A stretch of DNA of 64,000 nucleotides from Ursus arctos (lineage: Eukaryota > Chordata > Mammalia > Carnivora > Ursidae). Below are positions 9,951 to 21,058 of the stretch, piece by piece; positions within the stretch are counted from its first letter, which is position 1, and the number at the start of each line of letters is the position of its first letter. A program made the translations under genes and the position numbers. The DNA is taken from positions 78,907,299-78,971,298 of the forward strand of contig NW_026622763.1 of assembly GCF_023065955.2 (NCBI RefSeq), in the 5' to 3' direction. The notes below the pieces were generated by a model that was not told the DNA's origin, ran no database searches, and saw only the letters and a list, made by a program, of their open reading frames with translations.

Positions 9951-12900
9951 AAAAGGAGGAACCACAGCCACTGAGAATTTATCTAGAGAATATACATCTA
10001 ATCATAAATGGGTCCCTGAAAGGGCCCAATACTTCTTAGATGCCCAACACATTGTTAACAAAAAAATGTGGTAAATGAACACTTGCTCTTTCCAGTGGGT
10101 TCCAGGAGGTAGAGAACTCCAGGAGACAAGAAAACAATAGATTTGCTAGGCTCGTATTCTACTTAAAGAATAGCCCCGGAATAGAAAAAGAAAAGTTCTG
10201 TCAAATTCAAGAGGAAAATGGAGTCACAATCCACATGTGAAAAACTGGCCATACCAGACTGTCCCAAGGTCGCTTTAGCAGTGTTGTTCTCCCAACCACC
10301 AGCCAATGAAGGCAAAGTTGCACGTGTTTGGAGATGAGCAGATCATTTCCCACAAAACCAGTGTTTCAATGTTTTGCTTGGCACCAAAATCAAATTGGAC
10401 TGGAGAAGATTGTGGTTTGGAAATAGGCTGAGATTTAATAAATGAAACAGTCTGTGAGAAATGCCAGTGTTTCTAAGTATGGAGCACAGTCTTTGATAGA
10501 AATATTATTTCTTAATGTCTTTATTAATAAATTGAAAAGAGGGATTCTTTTATTGATGCAAATCACAGATGCTTCTAAATTAGGCAGCATTGTCAACACC
10601 CAGCAGATCACAATGTCCCCAAAGAGGTTAGAAACGAGGGGCAGGAAATAATAAAACAAGGTTAAATTTGGCTGGATGGAAACTACATCTGGGGAAAGAT
10701 AATTCAAAAAGCAGATATTCATTGGGCCAAAGAAATCTGGACCACACTGGTGCCAAAGGAGACCCAGGTGCTATACCGGATGGCAGATGAGGTGGGAATT
10801 TAAAATATGCTAGGGCAGCCCAAAGCCCATTTGGTCCTGGCCTGCCTCGTCTGATAACGCTGATAAAGATCGGCCGGCCTCAGCCTTCCATGTTTGCGGG
10901 CCATTCACAAAGGAAATTCAATTCATTCACTGCCTTTGTTTTAGTTATAGAGAGAAAACAAAAACTATCTACTGGAACTCTGTGGCCTCTACCACTATCT
11001 CAAGCTCATGGCCAATGCTTTTTAGTTGAAGAAATAAAGCCATGGTGATTTACATACAGAAGTTTTGTTCACAGCAGTTCAAGATGTGTAGCAAGTACTC
11101 TTTCATTATCCTCCCATTGTCGTCTCTTCGCAATAGTCTTTCAAGTGAGTGGCTAGCCAGTCGTATGGTCTGTCTCCATTGTACATATTAAGCAGCTGAG
11201 GCATGGTCGGCAAGGGCATTCAAGATTGCCAGTCATTGGTCTCTGTCTGGTGCTTTGTCCATTACAAGGACATGTTTTTTCTAAATAATTTATGATTTTG
11301 AGAGATTTTAAATAGAAATGAAGAATCATCATCCCAGTGTTACCACAGGTCTAAGGGGACATTATTGGATGACTCAATAGGCAGATGAAGTATGTGGCTT
11401 AAGGCACCAAATTTTTAAAAATTAATTGATACGTAAAGAAATATCAAGTAGTCTTCATGATAAAAGTCAGAACTTTCCTGGATACTCCAGAGTTTAAGCT
11501 TCATTATTAATCTACTTTGAATTATAAAAGGAAACGTGGATAGGATATGACCATAGTAATTTCAAAGATTTAAGGTTTATATCAAGTCTAGTTTGGAACT
11601 TGACATAAAGAGAAGCAGGAAATGGAAGTAAACACTATGACTGCAAGGAGGATTATTTCATTATTTCCTCAATTTGCTTTTATGACTTATCAATCACATT
11701 CGGAGAATGGAAATGCTCCTAGAGCAAAAATACATGATTTCACCCAACTGTCGTAGCTCAGGATTGAGCGAACCCATTGGCCATGTCCGTGTTTGGGCAG
11801 TTACGGGGGCATTAATGCTGTGCATGCTCAGAAGCTCTTCCCAGAACTCAAACTGCATTTTGACCTCGACTGGAGTCTGGGCACTGTGGTTTTAGAGCTT
11901 TGTTTGTAGCCAGGCTCATTTCAGTCATGTTATCTGAGTGACAACTCATTACTGCAGTTCAAGGAAGGGATAGTTTGCAGCTTGGGCTTTAGCAAACGAT
12001 AGTACATTTTATAGTGTATATAATTTGGAACATGTCTGTGTTTAGCCCATATGTGGAAATCTGCCCGTGTGCTTATTATTATGCTTATCTGCAAATGACC
12101 AGATGGCCTTGCCCAAATGTAGAGAACCATTTAGTGCCATTTTAAACCATTAAGGCTATTAGCTCTGACTTGAGATAATCCTTCGCCCAAAGGGAACTAG
12201 TTTTGCTGTCCTTCAAAGTCATCAAATGTAATTAAATGCCATACTGGGGAGTAGGCATTAATGGATTAAGAAGACCGCACAGTCAACCAGTCCTGGGTCA
12301 ACCAGAGCAGAAGGAATGTGGGGTGGATCAGAAAGATGATGTATTAAGTAAGGTCCTGGCTAAGCTGCTATGACGACGCAGGCCCCAAGTACGACGACTC
12401 CGAAAGGACCATTCATTCCCCTTTCAGACGAAAACCAGAGGTAGCTAGCTCCAAGAGAGGCAGGTATCAATGCCTACAACTAACACATGACATTTTGCTC
12501 TTCACCCTTCACGTGGAAGAAGTCAGTTCAGTGTGCCTCAGCCTGTGCAGGAAGGGATCGTCAGGACCAGCACTTATTCAGAGAGCTACCAGCGAAGGTG
12601 ACAGGGCAGAACAGAAAGGCCCAGCATTTTCTTGTCATTGCTGCTGTTTCCTTCAGAACCAAGACCTCTTCCACAGTATTTCCACAGGGCTGGTGGCTCA
12701 GCTCTGCCCTAATCCTGCTCGGCTCAGAGACCCTGGTCTCCTTCAATATTCCCTATACTCCCAGCTTCCGTCTTCACAGACAATGTCCTCAATGGGAGCG
12801 AATTCTCCAAGCCCTCCTCCTGGATGGTATGACAATAGAGCTTGATGATTTAATCATGCATTTGCCAGGCAGCCTGGGAGACAGCTGGTTAGGACTAGGA

Positions 12901-13034
12901 TACAATCTGTGGCTATGGAACAGAGCCAAGTAAACTGGGGTTGAACCTGTGACCTTGGCCTCCTGGGAGTGAACTCTAAGTCAACTGCACTAACTGGCCA
13001 CATGTATGGCAAGACTGTTGTGTATGATAATAGT
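9951..13034. other. Long repeat-poor single-copy stretch
   Basis: About 3.1 kb with no confidently recognised repeat. The block 10740-10990 ('gataacgctgataaagatcg', 'gaaattcaattcattcactg') has GATAA and ATTCA-type sites and looks like slowly evolving sequence. From 12345 to 12930 the text ('aaggtcctggctaagctgct', 'ctgtgaccttggcctcctgg') may be an old LTR or MIR relic. It contains a 148-codon plus-strand frame (12487-12933) that I do not recognise and judge to be chance. Confidence 0.4.
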
Positions 13035-13234
13035 AATAATAGTGCACATTTGCATTTATGGAGCTCTTACTATGGGTCAGGTTCTTGTCCAGTGCCTTTA
13101 AGGGGACTGTTCCCTAGAAGTCTCTCAATTCCCTGTGAAATAAGGACGCCTACCATCATATCCATTTTCCATGTGAGGGCATAGAAACTGAGAGAGTCTA
13201 AGTAACTTTCCTGGGGCACATAGCTAAGAAGTAG
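13035..13234 (-). repeat. MIR SINE, antisense, first part
   Basis: 'ggagctcttactatgggtca', 'tagaaactgagagagtctaa' and 'ggcacatagctaagaagtag' in MIR antisense order. It is split by a SINE and resumes at 13451 with 'taaaccaggcattttgattc'. Confidence 0.85.
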
Positions 13235-13248
13235 TGAAAACAGGATTT

Positions 13249-13436
13249 TTTTTTAAAAGATTTTATTTATTTATTTGACACAGAGACAGCCAGTGAGAGA
13301 GAGACAACCAGGGGGAGTGGGAGAGGAAGAGGCAGGCTCCCAGCACAGGAGCCGACGTGGGGCTCGATCCCAGAACGCTGGGATCACGCCCTGAGCCGAA
13401 GGCAGATGCTCAACGACTGAGCCACCCAGGTGCCCC
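13249..13436 (-). mobile_element. Can-SINE, antisense, inside a MIR
   Basis: T run, 'gattttatttatttatttga', 'gagacagccagtgagagaga', and a head ending in caggtgcccc. The 14-bp duplication tgaaaacaggattt flanks it (13235-13248, 13437-13450). Some differences from the youngest copies ('acgctgggatcacgccctga', 'gctcaacgactgagccaccc') suggest a slightly different subfamily. Confidence 0.97.
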
Positions 13437-13450
13437 TGAAAACAGGATTT

Positions 13451-13482
13451 AAACCAGGCATTTTGATTCCAGAGTTCACACC
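13451..13482 (-). repeat. MIR SINE, antisense, second part
   Basis: Completes the MIR interrupted at 13234, ending with the degenerate tRNA-like end near 'gattccagagttcacaccag'. Confidence 0.75.
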
Positions 13483-13799
13483 AGTCCTGTGAGATTCCAC
13501 ACATTGAAGACAGAACACAGATACAAAGAAGTTGTGTCCTCTGAATAAACTGGCTAGCTGGTATGAGCCTCCTGATTTTCAGTTTAAGACTACTCATTTG
13601 ACTTGGAGTTTGCAAATTTGTAAGTCTTGGCATCATTGTTTTTAATGCGCCAGAATCCCATCTTTTGTACTAGATGACGACAGTCCCTACTGTCATCAGT
13701 AGGAGAAAGAGGCTGATACTAAGGGTGCCTACACTAACCACGTTCTCAAGAAATAGTTTATCAAAATCTGGGTTGCCAAAAAGCAAATATTCAATCATC
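13483..13799. other. Single-copy sequence, nothing recognised
   Basis: Contains the short inverted motif 'ctactgtcatcagtaggaga', but no recognised element or coding frame. Confidence 0.5.
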
Positions 13800-14205
13800 A
13801 TTGCATTACTTATACAGCGCTAGTAGAATTATAAATTGGTACCACTTTCTGGAATGTAGCTTGGTAATAATGTATCAAAAGCCTTAACTGCGGGTATGTA
13901 GTTGACCCAGGCATTCACTTTGGCAAATTTATCCTGAGGGAATAATTTGGGAGAGAATTAACAATGATGCGATCAACCAAGAATTTTAGTCACACTATTG
14001 TTTGTAAAAATGAAAAGTTGAAAACACCCTAACAATCCACCAATAAGGGATTGAGTAAATAAATTTTGTTAAACCCTTAGTGTAGAATTCTCCTTAGCTA
14101 TTTTAAATAGGAAATGCTATCCACATTTATGTTTGTGATTGCTGGTGAATTAAAGATGCTTGTGATATGTTGATAAATTAAAAAAGCAATCATCAAATAA
14201 TCTGG
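13800..14205 (+). mobile_element. Old L1 (L1M-type) 3' fragment, sense
   Basis: 'agaattataaattggtacca', 'gacccaggcattcactttgg', 'gaaaacaccctaacaatcca' and 'gggattgagtaaataaattt' follow the sense-strand order of old L1 3' regions around the end of ORF2. Heavily diverged, no intact frame. Confidence 0.6.
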
Positions 14206-14214
14206 TTAATACAG

Positions 14215-14548
14215 TGTATTAGTCCCTTAGGGCAACCATAACCAATTGCCTCACACTGGATAGCTTAGAACAACTTTATTATCTCACAGTTCTGGATGCC
14301 AGAAGTCTAAAATCAGAGAGTCGTCAGCGTTGGTTCCTTCTGGAGACTTGGAGAATCTGTCCCATGCCTCCCTCCTTGATTCTGGGGCTTGCCAGCCACC
14401 CCTGGCTTTCCTTGGCTTGTGGATGTTCCAGTCCCGTGTCTGCCTCCATCTTCGCATGGCCCTCTCCTCCTCGTTGTCTGTGTCTTCTCCTTTCTGTCAT
14501 CGGATTTAGGGCCCCCTCTAGTTCAGGAGGATCTCATCTCAACACCCT
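14215..14548 (-). mobile_element. MLT1-type LTR (ERVL-MaLR), antisense, first part
   Basis: 'tgtattagtcccttagggca', 'ttattatctcacagttctgg' and 'gccagaagtctaaaatcaga' match an antisense MLT1 LTR, beginning with TG as expected for an LTR end. It is interrupted by an L1 and resumes near 15835. This is a solitary LTR of an extinct MaLR retroelement with no viral gene. Confidence 0.85.
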
Positions 14549-14551
14549 TAT

Positions 14552-15830
14552 TACTTTTTAAATTGAAGTATAATTAACATACAATCTTCTATTAGTTTAA
14601 GGTGTGCAACATATTGATTTGACGATCCTATACATTACTCAATGCTCACCATGATAAATTATTACAACATTATTACTATGTTCCCTCTGCTGTAGTTTTT
14701 ATCTCTGTGACTCATTTATTTTATAACTGAAAGTTTGTCCCTTATTCCCCTTTGTCTATTTTGCTCATCTCCCCCCCCTTCCTCTGGCAACCACCAATTT
14801 GTTCTCTGTATTTAAGAATCTATTTGTTCATTTGTTTTTGTTTCTTAGATTCCACACGTAAGGGAAATCTTATGGTATTTGTCCTCATTTCACTTAACGT
14901 AATATCCTCTATGTCCAACCATGTTGTCGCAAGTGGCAAGATCTCATTCTTTTTTTTTTTTTTTACTAACACTCCATTGTGTATGTATATACACACACCC
15001 ACATATACACGTACATATATATACATACACACCATACCTTCTTTATCCATTCATCTATAAACGGATATTTAGGCGGCTTCCACATCTTGGCTATTGTGAA
15101 CAATGCTGCAATAAGCATAAGGGTGCATATATCTTTTTGAGTTAGTGTTTTTGTTTTCTTTGGGTAAATACCCAGTAATGGAATTACTGGATCATATGGT
15201 GTTTCTAATTTTTTGTGGACTCTCCATACTGTTTCCACAGTGGCTGCACCAATTTATTTACATGCTCACCAACAGTGCATGGGGGTTCCCTTTTCTCCAC
15301 GTCCTTGCCAATGCTTCTTATTTCCTATCTTTTTTGTATTAGCCATTCTGACAGGTGTGAGGTGATATCTCATTGCGGTTTTGATTTGCATTTCCCTGAT
15401 GATGAGTGATGTTGAGCATCTTTTCATGTGTCTGTTGGCCATCTGTATGTCTTCTTTGGAAAATGTCTATTTAGATCCTCTGCCCATTTTTAAATTAGAT
15501 TGGCTTTTTGGTATTGAGTTGTATTATAAGTTCTTTACGTATTGCGGACATTAACCTCTTATTGTATGTATCATTTGCAAATATCTTCTCCCATTTGCTA
15601 GGTTGCCTTTTTGTTTTGCTGATAGTTTCTTTGGCTGTGCAAAAGCTTTTTATTTTGATGTAGTCCCAATGCTTTGTTTTTGCTTTTGTTTCCCTCGCCG
15701 GAGGAGACATAGCCATAAATACGTTGCTAAGGGCAAGGTCCAAGAGATTACTGCCTATTTTTTTCTTTGGGAAGTTTTATAGTTTCAGGTCTCACATTTA
15801 GGTATTTAATCCATTTTGAGTTTCGAGATC
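14552..15830 (-). mobile_element. L1 3' fragment (end of ORF2 plus 3'UTR), antisense, nested in MLT1
   Basis: Antisense L1 starting in the 3'UTR ('attgaagtataattaacata'), then the 'ctctggcaaccaccaatttg' and 'ttgtttcttagattccacac' blocks, and then the C-terminal part of ORF2 on the minus strand. It is 5'-truncated at about 1.28 kb, the usual outcome of L1 insertion. It is better preserved than the other L1 fragments except the one at 31545, so it is probably a carnivore-age L1. Both sides continue as one MLT1. Confidence 0.92.
14820..15743 (-). pseudogene. L1 ORF2 C-terminal remnant
   Basis: Minus-strand frames carry the recognisable ORF2 end: DYIKIKSFCTAKETISKTKR and a WEKIFAND stretch near 15560-15680, PYDPVIPLLGIYPKKTKT and IAALFTIAKMWKPPKYPF then DEWIKK near 15055-15200, and NEILPLATTWLDIED near 14900-14950. 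These lie beyond the reverse transcriptase domain, so no catalytic motif is present. At least one frameshift separates the pieces. An AT/GT-rich microsatellite (about 14985-15035) has expanded inside the coding part. Non-functional. Confidence 0.9.
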
Positions 15831-15834
15831 CTCT

Positions 15835-15935
15835 CTTTCATTGCGTCTGCGAAGACTCTTTATTCTACAGACGTCACATTCTGAGGTTCCAGGAAGATAT
15901 ATTTTGGGAGCCACAATTCAATGCATTACATATGG
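15835..15935 (-). mobile_element. MLT1-type LTR, antisense, second part
   Basis: 'cacattctgaggttccagga' and 'ttttgggagccacaattcaa' are the remaining end of the MLT1 broken at 14548. Confidence 0.85.
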
Positions 15936-16024
15936 TTTTATTTTTGTTCTATTAAAAACATGTATTTATACAAATGTATATGTAAAAGAGACTTTATCAT
16001 AGCTATATTGGACTTTGGAGTCAG

Positions 16025-16255
16025 AGAAATGGTCTTTTGATTCTGGTTCTACCCTTGGCTGACTGTAGACCACAGGCAAGTTACCTTGATTCTTGGGGCC
16101 TCGGTTTTCTTATGGGGGATAATTCTTATTAGTACCTGAGATGGGTGATGATACTTCACAGGGTTATTATAGGAGTTTAAGAGATAACATACAAAAACTG
16201 CTTAGCCTAGTGGTGCCTAACATGCAGAAAGTTCTCAGTAATTACAAGCGTATGT
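16025..16255 (+). repeat. MIR SINE, sense
   Basis: 'cacaggcaagttaccttgat', 'ggcctcggttttcttatggg', 'acagggttattataggagtt' and 'gaaagttctcagtaattaca' in sense MIR order. Nearly full length, diverged. Confidence 0.85.
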
Positions 16256-17480
16256 TATTTACAAAAAAAAAGTGTTCTGGAAAAATAACCCCCCAAACAC
16301 TAACAGTGGTCATTTATTATAGGGGTTAACTATTCTAGGTAGTTTTTACTTTCTTTTAAATTTATATCTATATTTTATAAAATTTTTAACCACACATCTA
16401 TTACTTTTTAAATTCCGGAAAGAAACAATACAGTCGTTTTTATTTAAGGAAAGAACAAGAAGACTTATTAGATTCTGCATCCTCTTGTTACATATACACG
16501 CTTATGAATAAGCCAGACATTGTAGATTAAATTAGCCACGCAATTAATTTTTAAAAATATTCTCTCCTGGTCTTGGGAGCTCTTCCTCTCTCTCATTCCT
16601 CATTTTTCCATGTGCAAAATTTGTGTTGGCTTTACTGACATTTTTCAGTGCCAGAGCCACAATATACTGACAAACATTTAAGAATAATAGCATTTCTTAA
16701 ATGTCCACAGTGCAAAGGGTGAAGCACAGTATGTTTTGAAAGATGGGCTCCTTCTGTGGGAAGATTTGCTCTCAACGCAGGGATGAAGGAGTTCTGCCGG
16801 AACTAGGATCTGGGGACAGAAGGTCAATAGCAAAGTTGAAACCAAAAGGCTAGGTCTGATGTGAACTTGTCTAATGGATTTGCATCATACTTGAAGGTAC
16901 ATTTTTAATGTTAGTCACCCTCTGAGAAAGAAAACACCTTACCTGAAAATCTGTATTATAATTTTTTATCATCGTCAAAGTAGTATGTGGTAAATCAAGA
17001 AAATATAAAACACACACACACAGACGGATGCGTGTCCCTGACAGCGCACAGAGCCCTATATGTGAAATAGAAAAAGGCATTGTTCTTTGGGGATCACATG
17101 AGAAAAAGATGACACCAAGTGGAGGGTACCTTTCTGCAAATTAGGAAAGGGCATCTTTTCCTCTGACCTGAAGTACTCTCTTAGCAAAGTGTCCTCTGGG
17201 TGCCCTTGGGAGAGGACAACTGGCATGACAGACTGTGGGGCCCTGAAAATGAGGACAACTGCACCTACAGTTTTCAGTGCTGTATTAGGTAATATCTGAT
17301 GCATACAAAGTGATACTTGTAATACAAATGCCAGTTGTGGGGCAACAACTTTAAAAATGAACCTATCAACCAACTTAAGAACAGAATCGTTACTGGTGTC
17401 ATTGCTTCTATCTCTTTGGTCTCTTTGGTCTTCACTGTCCCAGTCCTAGCCTTTCCCCCAAGGGAGGGAATCACTATGTA
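16256..17480. other. Single-copy AT-rich sequence
   Basis: No repeat recognised beyond a short CA run near 17010-17024. The 105-codon minus frame at 17056-17373 shows no recognisable domain. Confidence 0.45.
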
Positions 17481-17960
17481 GAATTGTGACTTTATTATTG
17501 CCTTGACATGTTACATATGTCTATATCTAGCTACCTATCATCTACCCATCTATGTCACATCAGGTTGAATGTAGCCAGTCTTCTGTGACTTGTTTTTTTT
17601 TTTTAACTCATGCTACCATGTAGCCTAGTTTATCACTTAATTTACAAGCATCTTTTATGCCATAGAATTTTATTCTACAATATTTGTACAAACTACAAAG
17701 TATTCTCCTGTAGGTTTGGGCCATAACTTAACTAACTCTGTTTTTATATTAAATTAGTTAAAAACTGATCATGCTCAGTTAACCTAGTTTAACTAATTAA
17801 AAGGCAGACTTTGCGTTATTTCCAAGGTTGCTACAGAACTCTTCATGATGATTTTTAATTTCATGTATAGGAAATCCTGAATCTACAGGAAATCTTGGAC
17901 AACATCTGTCATTATTTTCTTGGAATAAATGCCCAGACATGAATTTGGTGTGTCTGTGGT
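17481..17960 (-). mobile_element. Possible diverged LINE fragment, antisense
   Basis: 'atgccatagaattttattct' and 'ttttcttggaataaatgccc' resemble the '...cataatattccattgtat' and 'gataaattcctagaagtgga' blocks of old LINE 3' regions. Low confidence. Confidence 0.35.
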
Positions 17961-19078
17961 ATGCTGATTATAAGGCTTTCAACATGTATGAATACTGGTG
18001 GTGGTGTTCAGGTGATGAAGATGCTGCCAACGACTATATGATACTTAAACCAAGGAAGTTCAGGGTTAACAGAAACGTAGTGTAAACACTTTTCAGATCT
18101 GCTGTCCTCAGAGACATTCTCTGTGCTGGAAACCCCACAGGATTTTCTGTCTGCTTTGATTCTAGGAGCTCACAGTTTACCGTAATTCCAATAATGGTAT
18201 CAGTGTGGGGGTGACCATTTGGGGGGGTGGAATTCTCATGTAAGAATTGGTGAGCCCAAAGAATCACAAAACCAATCCAGAGAAACCACTTTGGATCCAA
18301 GGGAACCACAGGAAAGGGCAAAGACAGCTATCTCTCTGTACTGTAGTCAAAATGAAGGCCAGCCCATGAAGGGCATTTATAAGGAGATTAGAATATGCTA
18401 GAAGTGGAAAGGAGGGGTGTGGACAGCCTACCATCACAGCCCACATCCATCCCAAAGGGAGCCTTCCCCTCACTGAAGGAAGAGGTAGAGACTTTACAAG
18501 AGGCAGGACCCATCAACCTCGGCTCTGGCCCTGAGAGGAAGACAAATAAGCCCTTTGTGAGAACAGAAGAACATGATTAGAAAAGCAGGCAAAAGTCCAC
18601 ATGAAGAGCCCTTCTTCCTGAGAGGAGACTGTTAACTCAGTCATTGCCTCGTTTGGCCTTGATAGATACCTAACAAACAAATATTGTTTCTATGTTAGTA
18701 TATTAGTTGCTTTAAAAAAACAATTTAGAAAAGCTCTTTCTTCTTTCAGGAAGCACTTCTATTTTTCTAACTGATTCAATTACTTGAATACTATGCTTCA
18801 AATCTTTACAATTGAAATGAGCGTGGTTTCCTTTCTATCATGTCTGGAGATCAGAAATTAAATTTGTGTGTTAAGTAGATTGTCAATGCGTTTCAAAAGG
18901 TCATAATGTCCGAACTTAAGCAAAAGTAGGTCTTTATATAAGGAAATGTTCTCTCTTCCTCTCCAAAGAAAGGCCAATAGTTTCGTTTTGCTTCTGTTTG
19001 CAGCATTGGCCTGTTTTGCTATGTGATGAAGCAGCGTCTGCTCAGAACCATCGAACAATAGTAGCAGTGACCACTGAT
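17961..19078. other. Single-copy sequence, nothing recognised
   Basis: No repeat, exon or ncRNA recognised. Opposed frames of 60-95 codons around 18034-18580 overlap and look like chance. Confidence 0.5.
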
Positions 19079-19202
19079 TGAACATTTATTACATCTCAGG
19101 CACAGGTTAAATACAAAACTGTTGAATCTTTCTAACAACCCGTGGAGGAAGCTGTTGATGTTTAACAGAGAAGCAAGCTGAAGTTTAGTGAGGTCACCTA
19201 AC
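19079..19202 (-). repeat. MIR fragment, antisense
   Basis: 'gaacatttattacatctcag', 'gcacaggttaaatacaaaac' and 'gaagtttagtgaggtcacct' fit a diverged antisense MIR. It ends at the G run. Confidence 0.6.
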
Positions 19203-19219
19203 GGGGGGGGGGGGGGGGG
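19203..19219. repeat. Poly-G run (17 G)
   Basis: Seventeen consecutive G next to a MIR. G-quadruplex-prone, and the length is uncertain in any assembly. Confidence 0.95.
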
Positions 19220-19933
19220 TTGCCTCCAGGGTCTGTGACCCAGTGGCACACTACCTACCTTCCATCTATAACCCATACCAATGGGGGAGGGGGAAGCTGG
19301 TGGAGGGAGAGTCAGCCAGATCCTCACATGGAATGGGGGCAAGAACAAAGGGATGTGGGGTGAGGTCTGCCCTGTGACTTGGGTGGGGAGGAATCATGTT
19401 ATTAAGGCTCCATTCTTACCTTCCTTCTCTAGATGTCTTTGGGTGTTGCTTCCCACTGTTTTCCCTAAAGCTTTTTTTCTTTAATTATAGTCTTAAAACT
19501 GTCATGTCTACACACCAGCTTTTACATCTTTTGAAAAAAAATAACACCCCTCTTTAGAGCACATATGTAAGAGTAATGATTGTTCACCTCACCACCACTT
19601 CAGCGTCCGGGCGTAATTATGACCCAGCTTAGAAATGAAATCAAGCGCTTCTGTTCTGAGCTCTGGATTGGAACTTTGAAGGCTATGTCTGTGAAAAGTT
19701 TGGAGCTGTAGGACTCACTATAAACTGAATTTATGAGCTTTCTAAGCTCTGTCAAGGTAGCTTTGCTGTCATGAGTATTTCGTTTTCAATTGACAAAGAA
19801 TGCTTGAACCCTACTATATGCCAGGAACTATCGTAGTTTCTGGGAAGACTAAGATGGGTAAAGCATTGTCCTTGCCTATGAAAAGTGAGGAGAAGACCAC
19901 AAACAGAAATAAAAAAAAAATTACAGCAAAGCA
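19220..19933. other. Single-copy sequence, nothing firm
   Basis: The stretch 19790-19900 ('ccctactatatgccaggaac', 'aagcattgtccttgcctatg') resembles an L2/MIR tail in antisense. The rest is unrecognised. Confidence 0.4.
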
Positions 19934-20095
19934 GGGGGTCTGGCTACATTAGAATCAGCTGGAGAGTTTTTAAAAAATACCATGATTAGATCTACCTTCG
20001 AGAATTTTTATTTAATTGTTCTTGGGTAGGACCTAGATATTTTCACAAGCTCTCCAAATGATCCTAAAGTACAGCCAGGATTCACAATCACTGGA
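19934..20095 (+). mobile_element. MER5A-type hAT fragment (non-autonomous)
   Basis: 'tacattagaatcagctggag', then 'tttttaaaaaataccatgat', and the mirrored right half 'atcctaaagtacagccagga' reproduce the palindromic layout of MER5A, a short non-autonomous hAT-Charlie element. No coding capacity. Confidence 0.8.
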
Positions 20096-20114
20096 ATTGA
20101 GGCGTGCATAAGAA

Positions 20115-20420
20115 TGCCCAGGGGTGTCTGAGGATGTAATATTTGAGTTAGATTTGGAAGGATTGATGGGAATGTGCCAGGCATTCCAGGGTAGAGCCGA
20201 GGAGGGGCATTGTAGGAAAATGGAAAAGCGTGCACCAGACTCCAACACACAACGGGGAAGGTGACTGTCACACAGTGGCTGGAGCACTGAGTGGGTTGGA
20301 ACTCAGTGGGAGGCGAGGCTAGAAAGGTGAAGTGGGCAGTTGGAGGGGAGGGTTCAGGGAGGAAGCAGGTAAAAAAAGACTGAAGGCCAGACTGAGAAGG
20401 TAAGATTCTATTCTAGAAGT
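20115..20420. mobile_element. Probable L2 fragment
   Basis: 'tttgagttagatttggaagg', 'ccaggcattccagggtagag' and 'gactgaaggccagactgaga' resemble L2 text around 'ggcattccaggcagagggaa'. The orientation is uncertain. Confidence 0.4.
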
Positions 20421-20465
20421 GACAAGTGGCCTTCAACAATCTCACACAGATCCCAGTTGCAGCAC

Positions 20466-20485
20466 TGTGTGTGTGTGTGTGTGTG
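20466..20485. repeat. (TG)10 microsatellite
   Basis: Ten TG units followed by CGCACGCG, a purine/pyrimidine alternation that can form Z-DNA. Confidence 0.95.
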
Positions 20486-20766
20486 CGCACGCGTGTACGT
20501 TGGGGGGGAGAGCTAGAGAGCAAGCGCTTGAGCGTTTGGGGGAGGGAAGGGAGGGTTGGGAAAGAAGGTCCTACAATGAATGAGCCTGGCAAGATATAGA
20601 AAGAAACCCATGAGTAAGTTCTGGAGGTACTTCTGGTGAGATCTCATACAAGTGAAAGAGAAAAGGAAATAACTCACACATTTCTTGTTTGTTTCCTTGG
20701 GGTTAGTGGTCAGTAACTACAATCTATTAAAAACAATTTTTTTTTCCTTTGTTTGTTGGGTTTTTG

Positions 20767-20767
<1 letters not shown>

Positions 20768-20803
<36 letters not shown>
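20768..20803. repeat. (GTT)12 microsatellite
   Basis: Twelve perfect GTT units following a T-rich stretch. Confidence 0.95.
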
Positions 20804-20836
20804 ATATTGGAAGCCTACAGAATAAGGCACAGGGGA

Positions 20837-21040
20837 GGGGCGCCTGGGTGGCACAGCGGTTAAGCGTCTGCCTTCGGCTCAGGGCGTGATCCCGGCGTTA
20901 TGGGATCGAGCCCCACATCAGGCTCTCCTGCTGGGAGCCTGCTTCTTCCTCTCCCACTCCCCCTGCTTGTGTTCCCTCTCTCGCTGGCTGCCTCTATCTC
21001 TGTCGAATAAATAAATAAAATCTTAAAAAAAAAAAAGAAA
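20837..21040 (+). mobile_element. Young Can-SINE, sense
   Basis: The head is ggggcgcctgggtggcacag, with internal A- and B-box-like tRNA-derived sequence ('tggcacagcggttaagcgtc', 'gttatgggatcgagccccac'), a pyrimidine-rich body, and the tail aataaataaataaaatc plus A run. A perfect 18-bp duplication, agaataaggcacagggga, at 20819-20836 and 21041-21058 marks a recent insertion. Confidence 0.98.
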
Positions 21041-21058
21041 AGAATAAGGCACAGGGGA

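Noticed and set aside
12487..12933. 148-codon plus-strand open frame
   Set aside because: No recognisable protein; a parallel frame is open over the same DNA. Possible old repeat beneath.
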